From assembly GCF_000972785.3 (NCBI RefSeq), contig NZ_CP011253.3:3720001-3784000 (forward strand): DNA of 64,000 nt, read 5' to 3'. Each line of letters opens with the position of its first letter. Positions within the stretch are counted from its first letter, which is position 1. Shown here in pieces: positions 1 to 8,122 of the stretch. The notes beneath the pieces were generated by a model. The model had not been told where the DNA came from, made no database searches, and worked only from the letters and a program-made list of their open reading frames with translations. The position numbers and the translations under genes were made by a program. This DNA is from Pandoraea oxalativorans. GTDB lineage: Bacteria > Pseudomonadota > Gammaproteobacteria > Burkholderiales > Burkholderiaceae.

Positions 1-124
1 TCGCGCTGGATTCAGGCCCCGGACACGGAAGTGACTTTGGGAGTGTTGGGTCCCTCCAGAACCGAATGGCATCAATGTGCCAAAGTGGAGGTGTCGCGAC
101 CACTTGAGGAACGGAGGGACCATC

Positions 125-1147
125 ATGAATACTACGACGTTCGGGCTCGACATTGCAAAGCGGGCTTTCCAGATGTATTGGGTCGAAACGGAAACGGGAG
201 AGATTGTGAACCGGCGGTTCACGAAGCAACAGGTTATAGAATTTCTTGGCCAGCGACCGGCCGGACGGGTGGCTTTGGAAGCCTGCGGAAGTGCGCACTG
301 GTGGGCACGCAAGATCGTAGCGCTGGGTCATGAAGTCGTATTGCTGCATGCGAGATTCATCCGCCCGTTCGTCCAGAATAACAAGACCGATGCGACGGAC
401 GCTCGTGCGATCTGGACGGCAGCACAGCAACCCGGCATGCGTTCGGTAGCACCGAAGACAGCGGATCAGCAGGCCACGCTGGCCCTGCATCGCATGCGTT
501 CACTGCTAGTCAAGTCACGTACCATGCAAGTCAACCAGTTGCGCGGCCTGCTGTACGAATTTGGCGTGACGCTCAAAGCGGGTCGCGTCGCCGGCCTTGC
601 CGAGGTCCGCGAGCGACTACATGAAATCGAAGAGGTCGTTCCGGGCACGTTGTTCGATGCGCTGCGCGACCAGCTTCAGCACATCGAGCGGATCGACGGC
701 GAGATCAGGAAACTCGAGAGACAGATCGTTGCCTGGCAACGACAGGAGGCGGCATGTCAGCGGGTCGCTACGATTCCAGGTATCGGACCATTGACGGCGA
801 CAGCCCTGGTCGCGACGATCGGCGATCCTGCTGCATTCAAATCCGGACGTGAGCTTGCCGCGTACCTCGGCCTGGTTCCCAGGCAAAGCGGTACAGGCGG
901 CAAGGTACGGTTGGGCGGCATAAGCAAGCGCGGCGACAGCTATATACGCATGCTACTGATTCACGGTGCACGAGCGGTCATGTTCAAGAGCAGGAGCAAG
1001 GGCGCCTGGAGCGAGCAACTGTCCCTGCGTCGGCCTACGAATGTGGTTGCCGTCGCGCTGGCAAACAAGATGGCGCGAACAGCGTGGTCGTTACTCGCGC
1101 ACGACAAAACTTACCAGACAGACTACGCAGCACAAAGGGCTAGCTGA
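125..1147 (+). CDS. IS110-family transposase (DEDD recombinase)
   Basis: Transposase of 340 residues of the IS110 family, which moves an insertion sequence by RuvC-like DEDD chemistry. The N-terminal domain opens with GLDIAKRAF (first Asp), has VALEACGSAHWW (Glu) near residue 56 and NNKTDATDARAI (Asp pair) near residue 95. The C-terminal domain carries IPGIGPLTATALVATIGD and the conserved Ser region GLVPRQSGTGGK. I chose the ATG at 125 because GGAGGG lies just upstream and the family motif starts a few residues in; an ATG at 77 is in frame but has no ribosome site. The 3' side of the gene has about 280 bases without genes, an arrangement seen in the IS1111 branch. Family assignment is firm; element ends were not found. 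Confidence 0.9.
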   Translation: MNTTTFGLDIAKRAFQMYWVETETGEIVNRRFTKQQVIEFLGQRPAGRVALEACGSAHWWARKIVALGHEVVLLHARFIRPFVQNNKTDATDARAIWTAAQQPGMRSVAPKTADQQATLALHRMRSLLVKSRTMQVNQLRGLLYEFGVTLKAGRVAGLAEVRERLHEIEEVVPGTLFDALRDQLQHIERIDGEIRKLERQIVAWQRQEAACQRVATIPGIGPLTATALVATIGDPAAFKSGRELAAYLGLVPRQSGTGGKVRLGGISKRGDSYIRMLLIHGARAVMFKSRSKGAWSEQLSLRRPTNVVAVALANKMARTAWSLLAHDKTYQTDYAAQRAS

Positions 1148-1430
1148 AAAGCAGGGGTATCGAGCACGAGTCACGCAGACAGGTTGCGAAGGTCGATAAC
1201 GATGTGATGGCGAGACAGGTTGGTCCGCAAGAACGTAAGCCTGATTGACGCTGTGCGCTTCGAGCGCGCTAGACAGTAGAGGTCGTTCTTGGCGAATTCC
1301 ATCAGGGCGCGCAGGCTGGCCTGCAGACGCCGGATATAAGCCTGCAACCAAATTCTCGTCCAATGTCACAACGATATTACCTTGCAAGCCGGGCGGCGTT
1401 CATATAAGCGTCAAGCAGCATGGCCGGTCA
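1148..1430. other. Non-coding stretch between IS110-type gene and IS21 element
   Basis: No gene is visible here. It probably contains the 3' non-coding end of the IS110-type element and the flank into which the IS21 element inserted. In the IS1111 branch of IS110 this 3' end carries the guide RNA, but I could not identify guide loops because the insertion site of this element is not visible. Confidence 0.4.
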
Positions 1431-1473
1431 GCGACAACTATCTTGGCCGGTCAACGGGTGTAGTTGTCGCTGG

Positions 1474-2295
1474 TTAAGAGGCCATAGTTGTCGTTCCTCC
1501 TTCGCAATTGTCGTTAGGTAATTGACGCCGGCGGGCGCTTTGTTTGTCGCTGGCCTTACGACGGCGATAGCTTTCGACGTTGAGCTCGAAGATCGTCGAG
1601 TGATGGACGAGCCGGTCGATAGCGGCGATCGTCATGCCCGGATCAGGGAAGACATCGTTCCATCCAGAGAAGGGCTGGTTGGCCGTAATCAGCAGGCTTT
1701 TGCGCTCATATCTCTCGGCGATCAGCTCGAACAGCACGCTGGTTTCGGCCTGGTCCTTGCGAGCGTATGACAGGTCATCCAGGATGATGAGATCGAAGCG
1801 ATCGAGCTTCGCGAGCGCGGACGGCAGTTGCAGGCTTTGGCGCGCGGCCTGGAGCTTCTGGACAAGTTCAGCGGTGCGCGTGAACAGCACGCGATAACCG
1901 GCGTCGATCAACGCATGACCGAGGGCTGAGCCCAAATGACTCTTGCCGCCGCCCGGCGGGCCGAACAGGAGAATTGTGGCGCCTTTCTCCAGCCAGGATT
2001 CTCCGGTGGCCAGCGCCGTAACATGCGCCTTCGAGACCATCGGCACCATGCCGAAGTCGAAGGTAGCAAGCGTCTTCGTCGGGTCCAGATGCGACTCGGT
2101 ACGGTGCCGCTCAATGCGTCGTTTGGCGCGTTCGGCCAGTTCGTGCTCAAGCAGCGCCCCAAGCAATCGCGTAGCGGGCCAGCCTTCCTTGTCAGAGCGC
2201 TCAACGAACTCGGGCCATAGCCTGCCGATCGTCGGCAGGCGTAACTCGTTCAACATCAGGGCCAGACGGCCGTTGTCGTGGGCAGGGGCGTTCAT
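1474..2295 (-). CDS. istB: IS21 helper ATPase IstB
   Basis: AAA+ ATPase of 273 residues that assembles on DNA and activates the IstA transposase at the target. The Walker A motif GPPGGGKSHLGSALG is near residue 110 and Walker B LIILDDLSY near residue 170; the N-terminal IstB_N region is present. It follows istA on the minus strand with a 4-base ATGA overlap, so translation is probably coupled. Length and motifs match intact family members, so this copy may be functional. Confidence 0.95.
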   Translation of the reverse strand: MNAPAHDNGRLALMLNELRLPTIGRLWPEFVERSDKEGWPATRLLGALLEHELAERAKRRIERHRTESHLDPTKTLATFDFGMVPMVSKAHVTALATGESWLEKGATILLFGPPGGGKSHLGSALGHALIDAGYRVLFTRTAELVQKLQAARQSLQLPSALAKLDRFDLIILDDLSYARKDQAETSVLFELIAERYERKSLLITANQPFSGWNDVFPDPGMTIAAIDRLVHHSTIFELNVESYRRRKASDKQSARRRQLPNDNCEGGTTTMAS

Positions 2296-3785
2296 GCTGC
2301 CACCTTGTCGAGAAGCTCGTCATAGAGCGCAACGGGCGGCATCTCGACCACCACCTCGGGACATAGGGCCTGACGCGGCGCGAATTCATTGCACAACTGC
2401 TTTAGATCGGGCAGCTCGCCTGCTGCGAGCAACGCATCAAGCCGTTCGGCCAATAACGCCTCAACGCCGTGGTGGCCCGCGAGTTCAAGCAGACCCACCA
2501 TGGTCTTGCAGGCCTGCCGTTGCGTCAGTTGCGCCTCCAGCCGCTCCCAGGTCCGGCGGTAGGCCTCGCGAGGAAACAGTGCGTCACGAAACGCGAGCCC
2601 TTTGAACGCTTGTGGCTTGCGTCGCAGCGAGTCGATGAAGTGTCGGTAATCAAGCGCGTGGCGGTTGTCGGCGGCACGGGAGCCTCGCGGGGTGCTATGC
2701 ACCAGTGCGCCGGACAGGTAGCAGTCGAGCCGGTCACCGTAGACCCGCACCTTCAAGCGGTGGCCGATCAGGCGCGACGGCGCACTGTAGAGGATCCCGC
2801 GCACGGTGAACGTGCTGCAGCGGGTCACGCGTGCCTCTTCCTCGACGAAGTCAGTGGTACGACGTTCAGGCAGATCCTGCAGCTGTGCGCGCTCGATGCG
2901 AAACGCTGCGGCGTTGCGCCGGTTTCGACGCATCACCACCTCGCGTACGAACTCATCGTAGGCAGGCCGGTCAGCGAAGTCACGATGGCCGCGAAGCATC
3001 AATGCCTGCTCGAGCGCTTCCTTCAGATACCGATGCGAGGATTCCACGCTGCCGTTCTCATGGCCCAGGCCGCGATTGTTGCGCGTGCCATTCATGCCGT
3101 AATGGTCGAGCAGCGCTGCGTAACGCGCCGTGAAGTCCTCCTGCTCCGTCAGGTTCTTGAAGGCGGCCGACAGGCTGTCAGATCGATGTTCACGGGGACA
3201 GCCGCCCGCCTGCCATAGCGCGTTCTGCAATCCGGCCGCGAGGGCTTCGAAACTCTCGCCCCCCTCAACCACGTTCGCGTACTCCCAGCGCGAGAACGCC
3301 AGCACGAAGTGATACAGCCGGTGACCGAACGGGGCGCCACCGATCGTCACGCACAGCTTGCTCATATCAGTGAAGTCCGACAGTCCGCGCACACCGGGCT
3401 GATGCTCCTGCGGGAAGAACACCTCTTGAGTGGGGCCCTCGAGAGCGCGCCACTGGCGAATACGCCGCTCCAGCGTGCGCCGCATACTATCGGGATAACG
3501 ATCCGGGTGATCATCTTGCAGCTTGCGTAAGACCGTGATGCCCATCAGGTGGGGCGAGTTACGCAGCAGCGGCACGACTTCGCGGTCCCAGACGTCGACA
3601 AACGGATCGGGACGGGTCCGCCAGGAATGCCGCGGCTTCTGGGATGGCAAAGTGGCGTCACGTTCGATACGGCGTGCCGTACGCACGCTGATGCCGGTCT
3701 TGGCGGCCGCGACTTCCTGCGGGTGGTGTTTGCGCTTGTTCATGTAGAGACGAACCTGTTGGTCGGTAATGCGGGTTCCAGACAT
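2292..3785 (-). CDS. istA: IS21 transposase IstA
   Basis: DDE transposase of 497 residues. An N-terminal helix-turn-helix (TGISVRTARRIERD near residue 30) precedes the integrase core, where LSDFTDMSKL gives the first Asp, the segment ending HYGMNGTRNNRGLGHENGSV contains the Asn/Gly-rich region around the second acidic residue, and ESSHRYLKEAL supplies the Glu. A C-terminal beta-barrel domain follows (VRVYGDRLDCYL). It overlaps istB by four bases. Full length and undisturbed. Confidence 0.95.
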   Translation of the reverse strand: MSGTRITDQQVRLYMNKRKHHPQEVAAAKTGISVRTARRIERDATLPSQKPRHSWRTRPDPFVDVWDREVVPLLRNSPHLMGITVLRKLQDDHPDRYPDSMRRTLERRIRQWRALEGPTQEVFFPQEHQPGVRGLSDFTDMSKLCVTIGGAPFGHRLYHFVLAFSRWEYANVVEGGESFEALAAGLQNALWQAGGCPREHRSDSLSAAFKNLTEQEDFTARYAALLDHYGMNGTRNNRGLGHENGSVESSHRYLKEALEQALMLRGHRDFADRPAYDEFVREVVMRRNRRNAAAFRIERAQLQDLPERRTTDFVEEEARVTRCSTFTVRGILYSAPSRLIGHRLKVRVYGDRLDCYLSGALVHSTPRGSRAADNRHALDYRHFIDSLRRKPQAFKGLAFRDALFPREAYRRTWERLEAQLTQRQACKTMVGLLELAGHHGVEALLAERLDALLAAGELPDLKQLCNEFAPRQALCPEVVVEMPPVALYDELLDKVAA

Positions 3786-3959
3786 GAGCTGACCGCTTCC
3801 TCAAGCTTCGGTCAGTTCATCCTAAGCCCCGTCGACCCGGCGTCGCCGGTGGCTCGTCGTCTCCGGCGGCTACGCCGCCTCCAACGCCTCACCACCGGCC
3901 AAAACAATCGTCAACGACCGGCCAAGATAATTGTCGCCGCCCAGAGGAGGCCGGTTGGT
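3786..3959. other. IS21 right-end non-coding segment
   Basis: Contains the right terminal repeat of IS21 (about 3911-3938) and, inward of it, a compact inverted repeat GGCGGCTACGCCGCC near 3867-3881. The 21 bases from 3939 to 3959 separate IS21 from the stop codon of the neighbouring IS3-type gene fragment. Confidence 0.5.
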
Positions 3960-4277
3960 TTAAGTTAACGCAGGCGCTTCAGCAGTATTTCTGAGTTGCC
4001 TGTAGTAGTTTGCCTCAGCCTCGGCTGGCGGGATATAGCCCAGCGGTTCCATCAGCCGATGATGGTTGTACCAGGCTACCCATTCCAGGGTGGCGAGCTC
4101 GACGGATTCCTTCGTTTTCCAAGGCGCTCGCCGGTGAATCAGTTCCGTTTTGTATAGACCGTTGATCGTTTCCGCCAGGGCGTTGTCATAGCTGTCGCCG
4201 CGGCTGCCGACCGATGGCTCAATGCCCGCTTGGGCAAGTCGCTCGGTGTACCGAATGGAAACATATTGCGATCCCCT
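3960..4277 (-). pseudogene. C-terminal part of split IS3-type transposase OrfB (first IS3 element)
   Basis: Minus-strand frame of 106 codons reading RGSQYVSIRYTERLAQAG at its start and ending in TAA at 3960-3962. It contains the catalytic Glu motif DNALAETINGLYK and the usual C-terminal WYNHHRLMEPLGY segment of IS3-family DDE transposases. Its N-terminal half lies at 5669-6275 on the same strand; a 1390-bp IS110-family element separates the two. Removing the element, and counting the single A found at both junctions once, restores the motif HSDRGSQY in frame, so the gene was intact before insertion. Confidence 0.85.
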
Positions 4278-4293
4278 GACGCCCTTCTAAAGG

Positions 4294-5379
4294 TCAAGAG
4301 GTAAATTGGGTCTGCGCGATCTGGCGGTAACGTTGCCGGATGGCGTAGAAGACCTCTCGTGCGATATAGCGCTTGAGGCATCGAATCGCTTCAAGCTTTG
4401 AGTGGCCCTCGCTGACGCGTTTGGCGACATAGGCTTTTGTGCGATCGTCGGTTCGCAATCGACCGATGGCGATAATGTGCAGGGCGCTGTTGGCCGCGCG
4501 ATCTCCACCGCGATTCAGTCGATGTCGTGTCACCTTGCCAGAAGACGCCGGGACGGGACTCACTCCACAGAGGGCGGCGAAGCTGGCCTCTGACTGAAGC
4601 CGGTCGCTGTTGTCGCCAGCGGTCAGTAGCAGTTGCGAAGCGGACTCATAGCCAATTGAATACCGGGAGACCAGATCGGGGGCGAGTTCATCGACCAGAG
4701 CCGCGATCATGACATCGAGGTCGGCGATCTCGTCGTGCAACTCGAGATACCGACGCCCCAGTGATTTTAATGCAATCCGGTTGGCAGAGATCAGGCTCCG
4801 ATAGTCAGACAGATCGGGACGCCACGCGGCCAATGTTCGAATAAGCTGCATCCGTGTCATCTTGCGCAGCGATTCGCGTAACTCGTCAGGCGCGCTGATG
4901 ATGGTACTGTGAATTAGTTGCAATGCAACGCGCCTCGCGGAGATGGCGGTCTTCCGGCAGACTTTCAGAACGCGCAGCGATTCAATCATGCCGTCGCGTG
5001 TCTTGGGCGTGACTGTACGCACACCAGCAAAGGCAGCATGCGCCGCGTTGCAAGCGTCCAGCGTGTCGTCCTTGCCGCGTTTGCGCCGGTCGCTCCTGTC
5101 GGGTGCCGTGACCTCAAGCACCGTTACGTGGGCCAGTTGAAGGTAGCGAAGCAAGCCCGCTCCGTAGGAGCCGGTGCATTCGACGCCAACCCGGGCAAGC
5201 TCTCCGAATGAGCGCATCCAGAGCAGCATCTGTTTGTAGCCATGCCGCGTGGTAGGGAAGCATTCACTGCCGAGCAGACGATCGTGTTCGTCAACGACAG
5301 CTGCAACATGCACGTCCTTATGGGTATCCACGCCGCCCACAACGTTGCGATATCCAGAAATAGCCGGTTCTTCTTTCAT
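4294..5379 (-). CDS. IS110-family bridge-RNA-guided transposase, twin copy A
   Basis: Transposase of 361 residues with the DEDD catalytic set visible as GGVDTHKDVH (Asp, near residue 15), VGVECTGSYG (Glu, near 70) and GKDDTLDACN (Asp pair, near 115). The C-terminal domain has GYESASQLLLTAGDNSDRL followed by the Ser region SPVPASSGKV. I chose the ATG that follows GGAGCAAGG by two bases; an upstream in-frame start would lengthen the protein by 34 residues into the region proposed to be bridge RNA. The protein is identical to that of copy B. Characterised IS110 recombinases use an element-encoded RNA to choose donor and target; this one probably does too. Confidence 0.93.
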   Translation of the reverse strand: MKEEPAISGYRNVVGGVDTHKDVHVAAVVDEHDRLLGSECFPTTRHGYKQMLLWMRSFGELARVGVECTGSYGAGLLRYLQLAHVTVLEVTAPDRSDRRKRGKDDTLDACNAAHAAFAGVRTVTPKTRDGMIESLRVLKVCRKTAISARRVALQLIHSTIISAPDELRESLRKMTRMQLIRTLAAWRPDLSDYRSLISANRIALKSLGRRYLELHDEIADLDVMIAALVDELAPDLVSRYSIGYESASQLLLTAGDNSDRLQSEASFAALCGVSPVPASSGKVTRHRLNRGGDRAANSALHIIAIGRLRTDDRTKAYVAKRVSEGHSKLEAIRCLKRYIAREVFYAIRQRYRQIAQTQFTS

Positions 5380-5426
5380 GAGCCTTGCTCCGGTTGCCGA
5401 TGAGATTGAGGCGATTTCACCGGCAT

Positions 5427-5615
5427 CGAGTACCTGGACAAGACAGTAAAGCGACAGAGCGTCAGGCCCTTCTTGAGTCACACGTATCGACGAGGCGAAA
5501 CCTCGCCGCTCGGCGGTTCCGGACGATCGACAGGTCAGGGGAAAGACACTACGTCGATCGGAATGTGGGTCAGGTCGCCCGGAACGCTTTACGGCACCAA
5601 AAGTCGCCGGACAGC
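5427..5615 (-). ncRNA. Candidate bridge RNA, twin copy A
   Basis: Reverse-complement copy of the candidate described for 7887-8075. On the minus strand the proposed target loop has guides at 5557-5565 (CATTCCGAT) and 5536-5542 (TCCCCTG); the proposed donor loop has guides at 5466-5473 (AGAAGGGC) and 5444-5449 (TTACTG). Boundaries of the transcript are guessed from the outermost hairpins. Confidence 0.6.
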
Positions 5616-5668
5616 CCTCATTGAAAGCCGCGAGAAGCCCGGAAACATCTGATACCCGTATTCTTACT

Positions 5669-6275
5669 GTCGGAGTGATGGATCAGCGTCCCGTCGTCGC
5701 CCGGTTGGCGGGCATACAGCGCTTGTTCAAGCGCATCGAGTACGAAGTCGGTGCGCATGGTACGACTCACCCGCCAGCCAACGATGCGTCGTGCAAACAC
5801 GTCGATGACGAACGCCACGTACAGCCAGCCCTGCCACGTCGAAACGTAGGTGAAATCGGAAACCCAGAGCTGATTCGGCCGGTCGGCTTTGAATTGGCGA
5901 TTGACCCGGTCCAGCGGGCGAGGTGCCGAGACATCGGGAATCGTTGTGCGAACCCGTTTGCCGCGCACCGCGCCTTGCAATCCCAGCCGCTGCATCAGTC
6001 GCTCGACCGTGCAGCGGGCCACCCGAATTTGCTCCCGGTTCATCTGCCTCCAGACCTTGTCTGCGCCGTAGACCCGCATGTTGGCGTGCCAGACACGCTG
6101 GATTTCCGGGCACAGCACGTCGTCACGCTTGACTCGGGCGCAGCGCTTGGATGGATCGCGAAGCTGGGCAGCATGGCGCCAGTAACCCGACGGGGCAATC
6201 CGCAAAACCTTGCAGATCGACTCGACCCCGAAGGTGTCGCGATGCTGATCGATGAAGGCTTTCAGGACTTGATAC
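5669..6275 (-). pseudogene. N-terminal part of split IS3-type transposase OrfB (first IS3 element)
   Basis: Minus-strand frame that begins inside the end of orfA, as usual for OrfAB fusion by frameshifting, and reads through the HTH_21-type region ([19 protein letters not shown]) into the integrase core. The first catalytic Asp is in [12 protein letters not shown] and the second is the Asp of HHSD at 5669-5671. There the frame is broken by copy A of the twin element; past the junction it reads a short element-encoded tail (ending at 5618). The remaining core, with the Glu, is at 3960-4277. Confidence 0.85.
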
Positions 6276-6588
6276 GGCGGTCGAGCTCCGCCTGGGCGAA
6301 AAACGCGCTGGCCAGTTTGAGAATCTCGTTGGTCTTGCGCAATTCCTTGTTCTCGCGCTCCAGCGCCTTCAGGCGATCACGCTCGCTCGCGCTCAGGCCG
6401 GCACGTTCGCCGTTATCGATCTCGTCGCGCTTGACCCAATCGTTCAGCGTTTGCGGCGTGCAGCCGATCATCGGCGCAATCGACTCGACCGCCGCCCACA
6501 GCGACGGATGCTCGCTACGCTGCTCGCGCACCAGGCGCACTGCGCGCTCCCGGACTTCCGGGGAAAACTTGCTCGATCTCTTGTTCAT
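6262..6588 (-). CDS. IS3-family OrfA (first IS3 element)
   Basis: Protein of 108 residues with an N-terminal helix-turn-helix ([16 protein letters not shown], then [15 protein letters not shown]) and a C-terminal leucine-zipper-like coiled coil ([19 protein letters not shown]). OrfA of IS3 elements binds the ends and limits transposition. Its 3' end overlaps the orfB frame, consistent with a programmed frameshift. The partner orfB is broken, so this element cannot move itself unless rescued. Confidence 0.92.
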   Translation of the reverse strand: MNKRSSKFSPEVRERAVRLVREQRSEHPSLWAAVESIAPMIGCTPQTLNDWVKRDEIDNGERAGLSASERDRLKALERENKELRKTNEILKLASAFFAQAELDRRIKS

Positions 6589-6661
6589 GGCTCCATTCTC
6601 TCAAGAGTTGGAGCCTTGTATCTTCGTCTTCGTGATGGTTAGCTACCCCCCGGCGTCATAC
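6589..6661. other. Upstream end of first IS3 element
   Basis: Short non-coding stretch upstream of orfA that should contain the outer end of the first IS3 element. I could not match it convincingly to the opposite end near 3940-3960. Confidence 0.3.
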
Positions 6662-6709
6662 TAGTTGTCGCCTCTGAACTTCCTTATTAAGTAGCGTCAG
6701 AGGTGTAAG

Positions 6710-7213
6710 TTGAAAGTGAAACAAACGTATTCTGTCGAGTTCAAGGAGCAAGCGCTGTCGAAGGTCCTGCGGCGTGGGAGCCGCACGGTTGGCGCGGTGG
6801 CCGACGAATTGAACGTGAACGTACTGACATTGAGGAAATGGATGAGAGGCGCCGCTGCCGCGAATCGGAGCTCGGGCTCTGCACACGCAAAACGACCGGA
6901 AGATTGGTCGCTGGAGGAACGGCTAATGGCCTTGCAGGAGAGCCATGGTCTGGTCGACGAAGCCTTGCATGGCTGGTGCCGGGAGCGCGGCTTGTTTGCG
7001 CATCATCTCGCGCAGTGGCGAGCGCAGTTCTGTGCCGCGGGCAGAAACGGTGATAGCCGGCGCGAAAGCGCCCAAGAGGTGCGGGTTCTGAAGCAGGCCA
7101 ATGTTGAACTGCAGCGCGAGTTGAAGCGCAAGGAGAAGGCGCTGGCTGAGGCTGCGGCGCTACTGGTGCTGCAAAAAAAGTACCGTGCGCTGCTCGGGGA
7201 CGAGGCCGAATGA
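6710..7213 (+). CDS. IS3-type OrfA (second IS3 element)
   Basis: Protein of 167 residues: an N-terminal helix-turn-helix (SVEFKEQALSKVLRRGSRTV) with NVLTLRKWMRG, a middle region rich in charged residues, and a C-terminal coiled coil (VLKQANVELQRELKRKEKAL). The stretch GCAAAAAAAG at 7171-7180 resembles the slippery sites of IS3 elements. The stop overlaps the orfB start as ATGA, so orfB can also be reached by coupled translation. Intact. Confidence 0.85.
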   Translation: MKVKQTYSVEFKEQALSKVLRRGSRTVGAVADELNVNVLTLRKWMRGAAAANRSSGSAHAKRPEDWSLEERLMALQESHGLVDEALHGWCRERGLFAHHLAQWRAQFCAAGRNGDSRRESAQEVRVLKQANVELQRELKRKEKALAEAAALLVLQKKYRALLGDEAE

Positions 7214-7834
7214 CGTCGTCTGAGCAGCGCAAAGTATTGATTGGTCTGATCACCGAGGCGACTCGGGCCGGGGCTCGCCAAGCACGCGCGTGCGTCATTC
7301 TGGGGCTCAGTGCCCGCACCGTTCAGCGCTGGCAGCGCGGCGAACCTGACGCAGTGGACCGGCGCACATTACGACACCACGAGCCGCGCCATAAGCTTAG
7401 CGCCGAGGAGCGCGCCGAGCTTCTGGCGGTGGCGAACTCGGCCGAATTGGGTCATCTGCCGCCCAGCCAGATCGTGCCGCGCTTGGCAGATCAGCAACGC
7501 TATATTGCCTCGGAATCGACTTTCTACCGGGTCCTGAAGGCCGAGAAGCAACTCGCCCACCGGCGCAGCGAACGGCCAGCCCAGGCCCATAGCAAGCCCC
7601 GTGCGGTGTGCGCGCGTGCGCCGAACCAGTTGTACAGCTGGGACATCACCTATCTGCCGAGCACGGTTCGCGGGCAGTATTTTTATCTGTACCTGTTTCT
7701 GGACGTGTTCAGCCGAAAGATCGTTGGTTGGCAGGTCTATGCGCAGGAAAGCAGCGCACTGGCCAGTGAAGTGCTCAAGGACCTGTGTGCGCGCGAAGCG
7801 ATACCACCCGACCAGGTGATTCTGCATTCGGATA
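7210..7834 (+). pseudogene. N-terminal part of split IS3-type transposase OrfB (second IS3 element)
   Basis: Frame of 208 codons from the ATG overlapping the orfA stop to the insertion point of twin copy B. It has a helix-turn-helix (ILGLSARTVQRWQRGE) and the integrase core with the first catalytic Asp in LYSWDITYLPS. The frame ends at HSD (7825-7833), the second catalytic Asp. Together with 9225-9680, and with the shared A counted once, it makes 360 codons in frame. Confidence 0.88.
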
Positions 7835-7886
7835 GTAAGAATACGGGTATCAGATGTTTCCGGGCTTCTCGCGGCTTTCAATGAGG

Positions 7887-8075
7887 GCTGTCCGGCGACT
7901 TTTGGTGCCGTAAAGCGTTCCGGGCGACCTGACCCACATTCCGATCGACGTAGTGTCTTTCCCCTGACCTGTCGATCGTCCGGAACCGCCGAGCGGCGAG
8001 GTTTCGCCTCGTCGATACGTGTGACTCAAGAAGGGCCTGACGCTCTGTCGCTTTACTGTCTTGTCCAGGTACTCG
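7887..8075 (+). ncRNA. Candidate bridge RNA, twin copy B
   Basis: The 288 bases between the left end and the transposase start hold two loops of the same design. Target loop: CATTCCGAT (7937-7945), a small hairpin GAC-GTAGT-GTC (7947-7957), then TCCCCTG (7960-7966). Donor loop: AGAAGGGC (8029-8036), a small hairpin GAC-GCTCT-GTC (8039-8049), then TTACTG (8053-8058). The first guide matches the left flank of both insertion sites, and TCCCCTG is the exact complement of CAGGGGA across the copy A site. AGAAGGGC equals the element's right end (9214-9221) and TTACTG is the complement of CAGTAA at the joined ends. Known IS110 bridge RNAs have this order, target loop then donor loop. A competing perfect stem (7942-7949 with 7971-7978) also exists. 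Transcript limits are guessed. Confidence 0.62.
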
Positions 8076-8122
8076 ATGCCGGTGAAATCGCCTCAATCTC
8101 ATCGGCAACCGGAGCAAGGCTC

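Larger units (their letters stand above)
1431..3938 (-). mobile_element. IS21-family insertion sequence (istA/istB)
   Basis: Complete IS21-type element of about 2.5 kb. The left end reads GCGACAACTATCTTGGCCGG from 1431 and the right end, read on the minus strand from 3938, gives GCGACAATTATCTTGGCCGG, so the two ends are inverted repeats with one difference. Extra partial copies of the GTTGTCGC motif lie inside the left end at 1461-1500, as is usual for the multiple transposase sites of IS21. The exact outer bases are uncertain by a few positions because no target duplication was found. Confidence 0.85.
4278..5667 (-). mobile_element. Twin IS110-family element, copy A (1390 bp)
   Basis: First of two apparently identical 1390-bp elements, read on the minus strand from GTAAGAATACGGG (5667) to AGAAGGGCGTC (4278). 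One gene fills most of it, with about 290 bases of non-coding sequence before the gene and 16 after it, the layout of IS110-group elements whose bridge RNA lies at the 5' side. There are no long terminal inverted repeats, as expected. It interrupts an IS3-type orfB right after the HSD codons; one A at each junction is the only possible duplication. The copy at 7835-9224 is in the opposite orientation, and every frame translated from the gene region is identical. Confidence 0.92.

Noticed and set aside
7942..7978. CGATCGAC / GTCGATCG stem as an ordinary terminator or operator in the twin element
   Set aside because: No T run, and it overlaps the proposed target loop; it is better read as an alternative fold of the bridge RNA.
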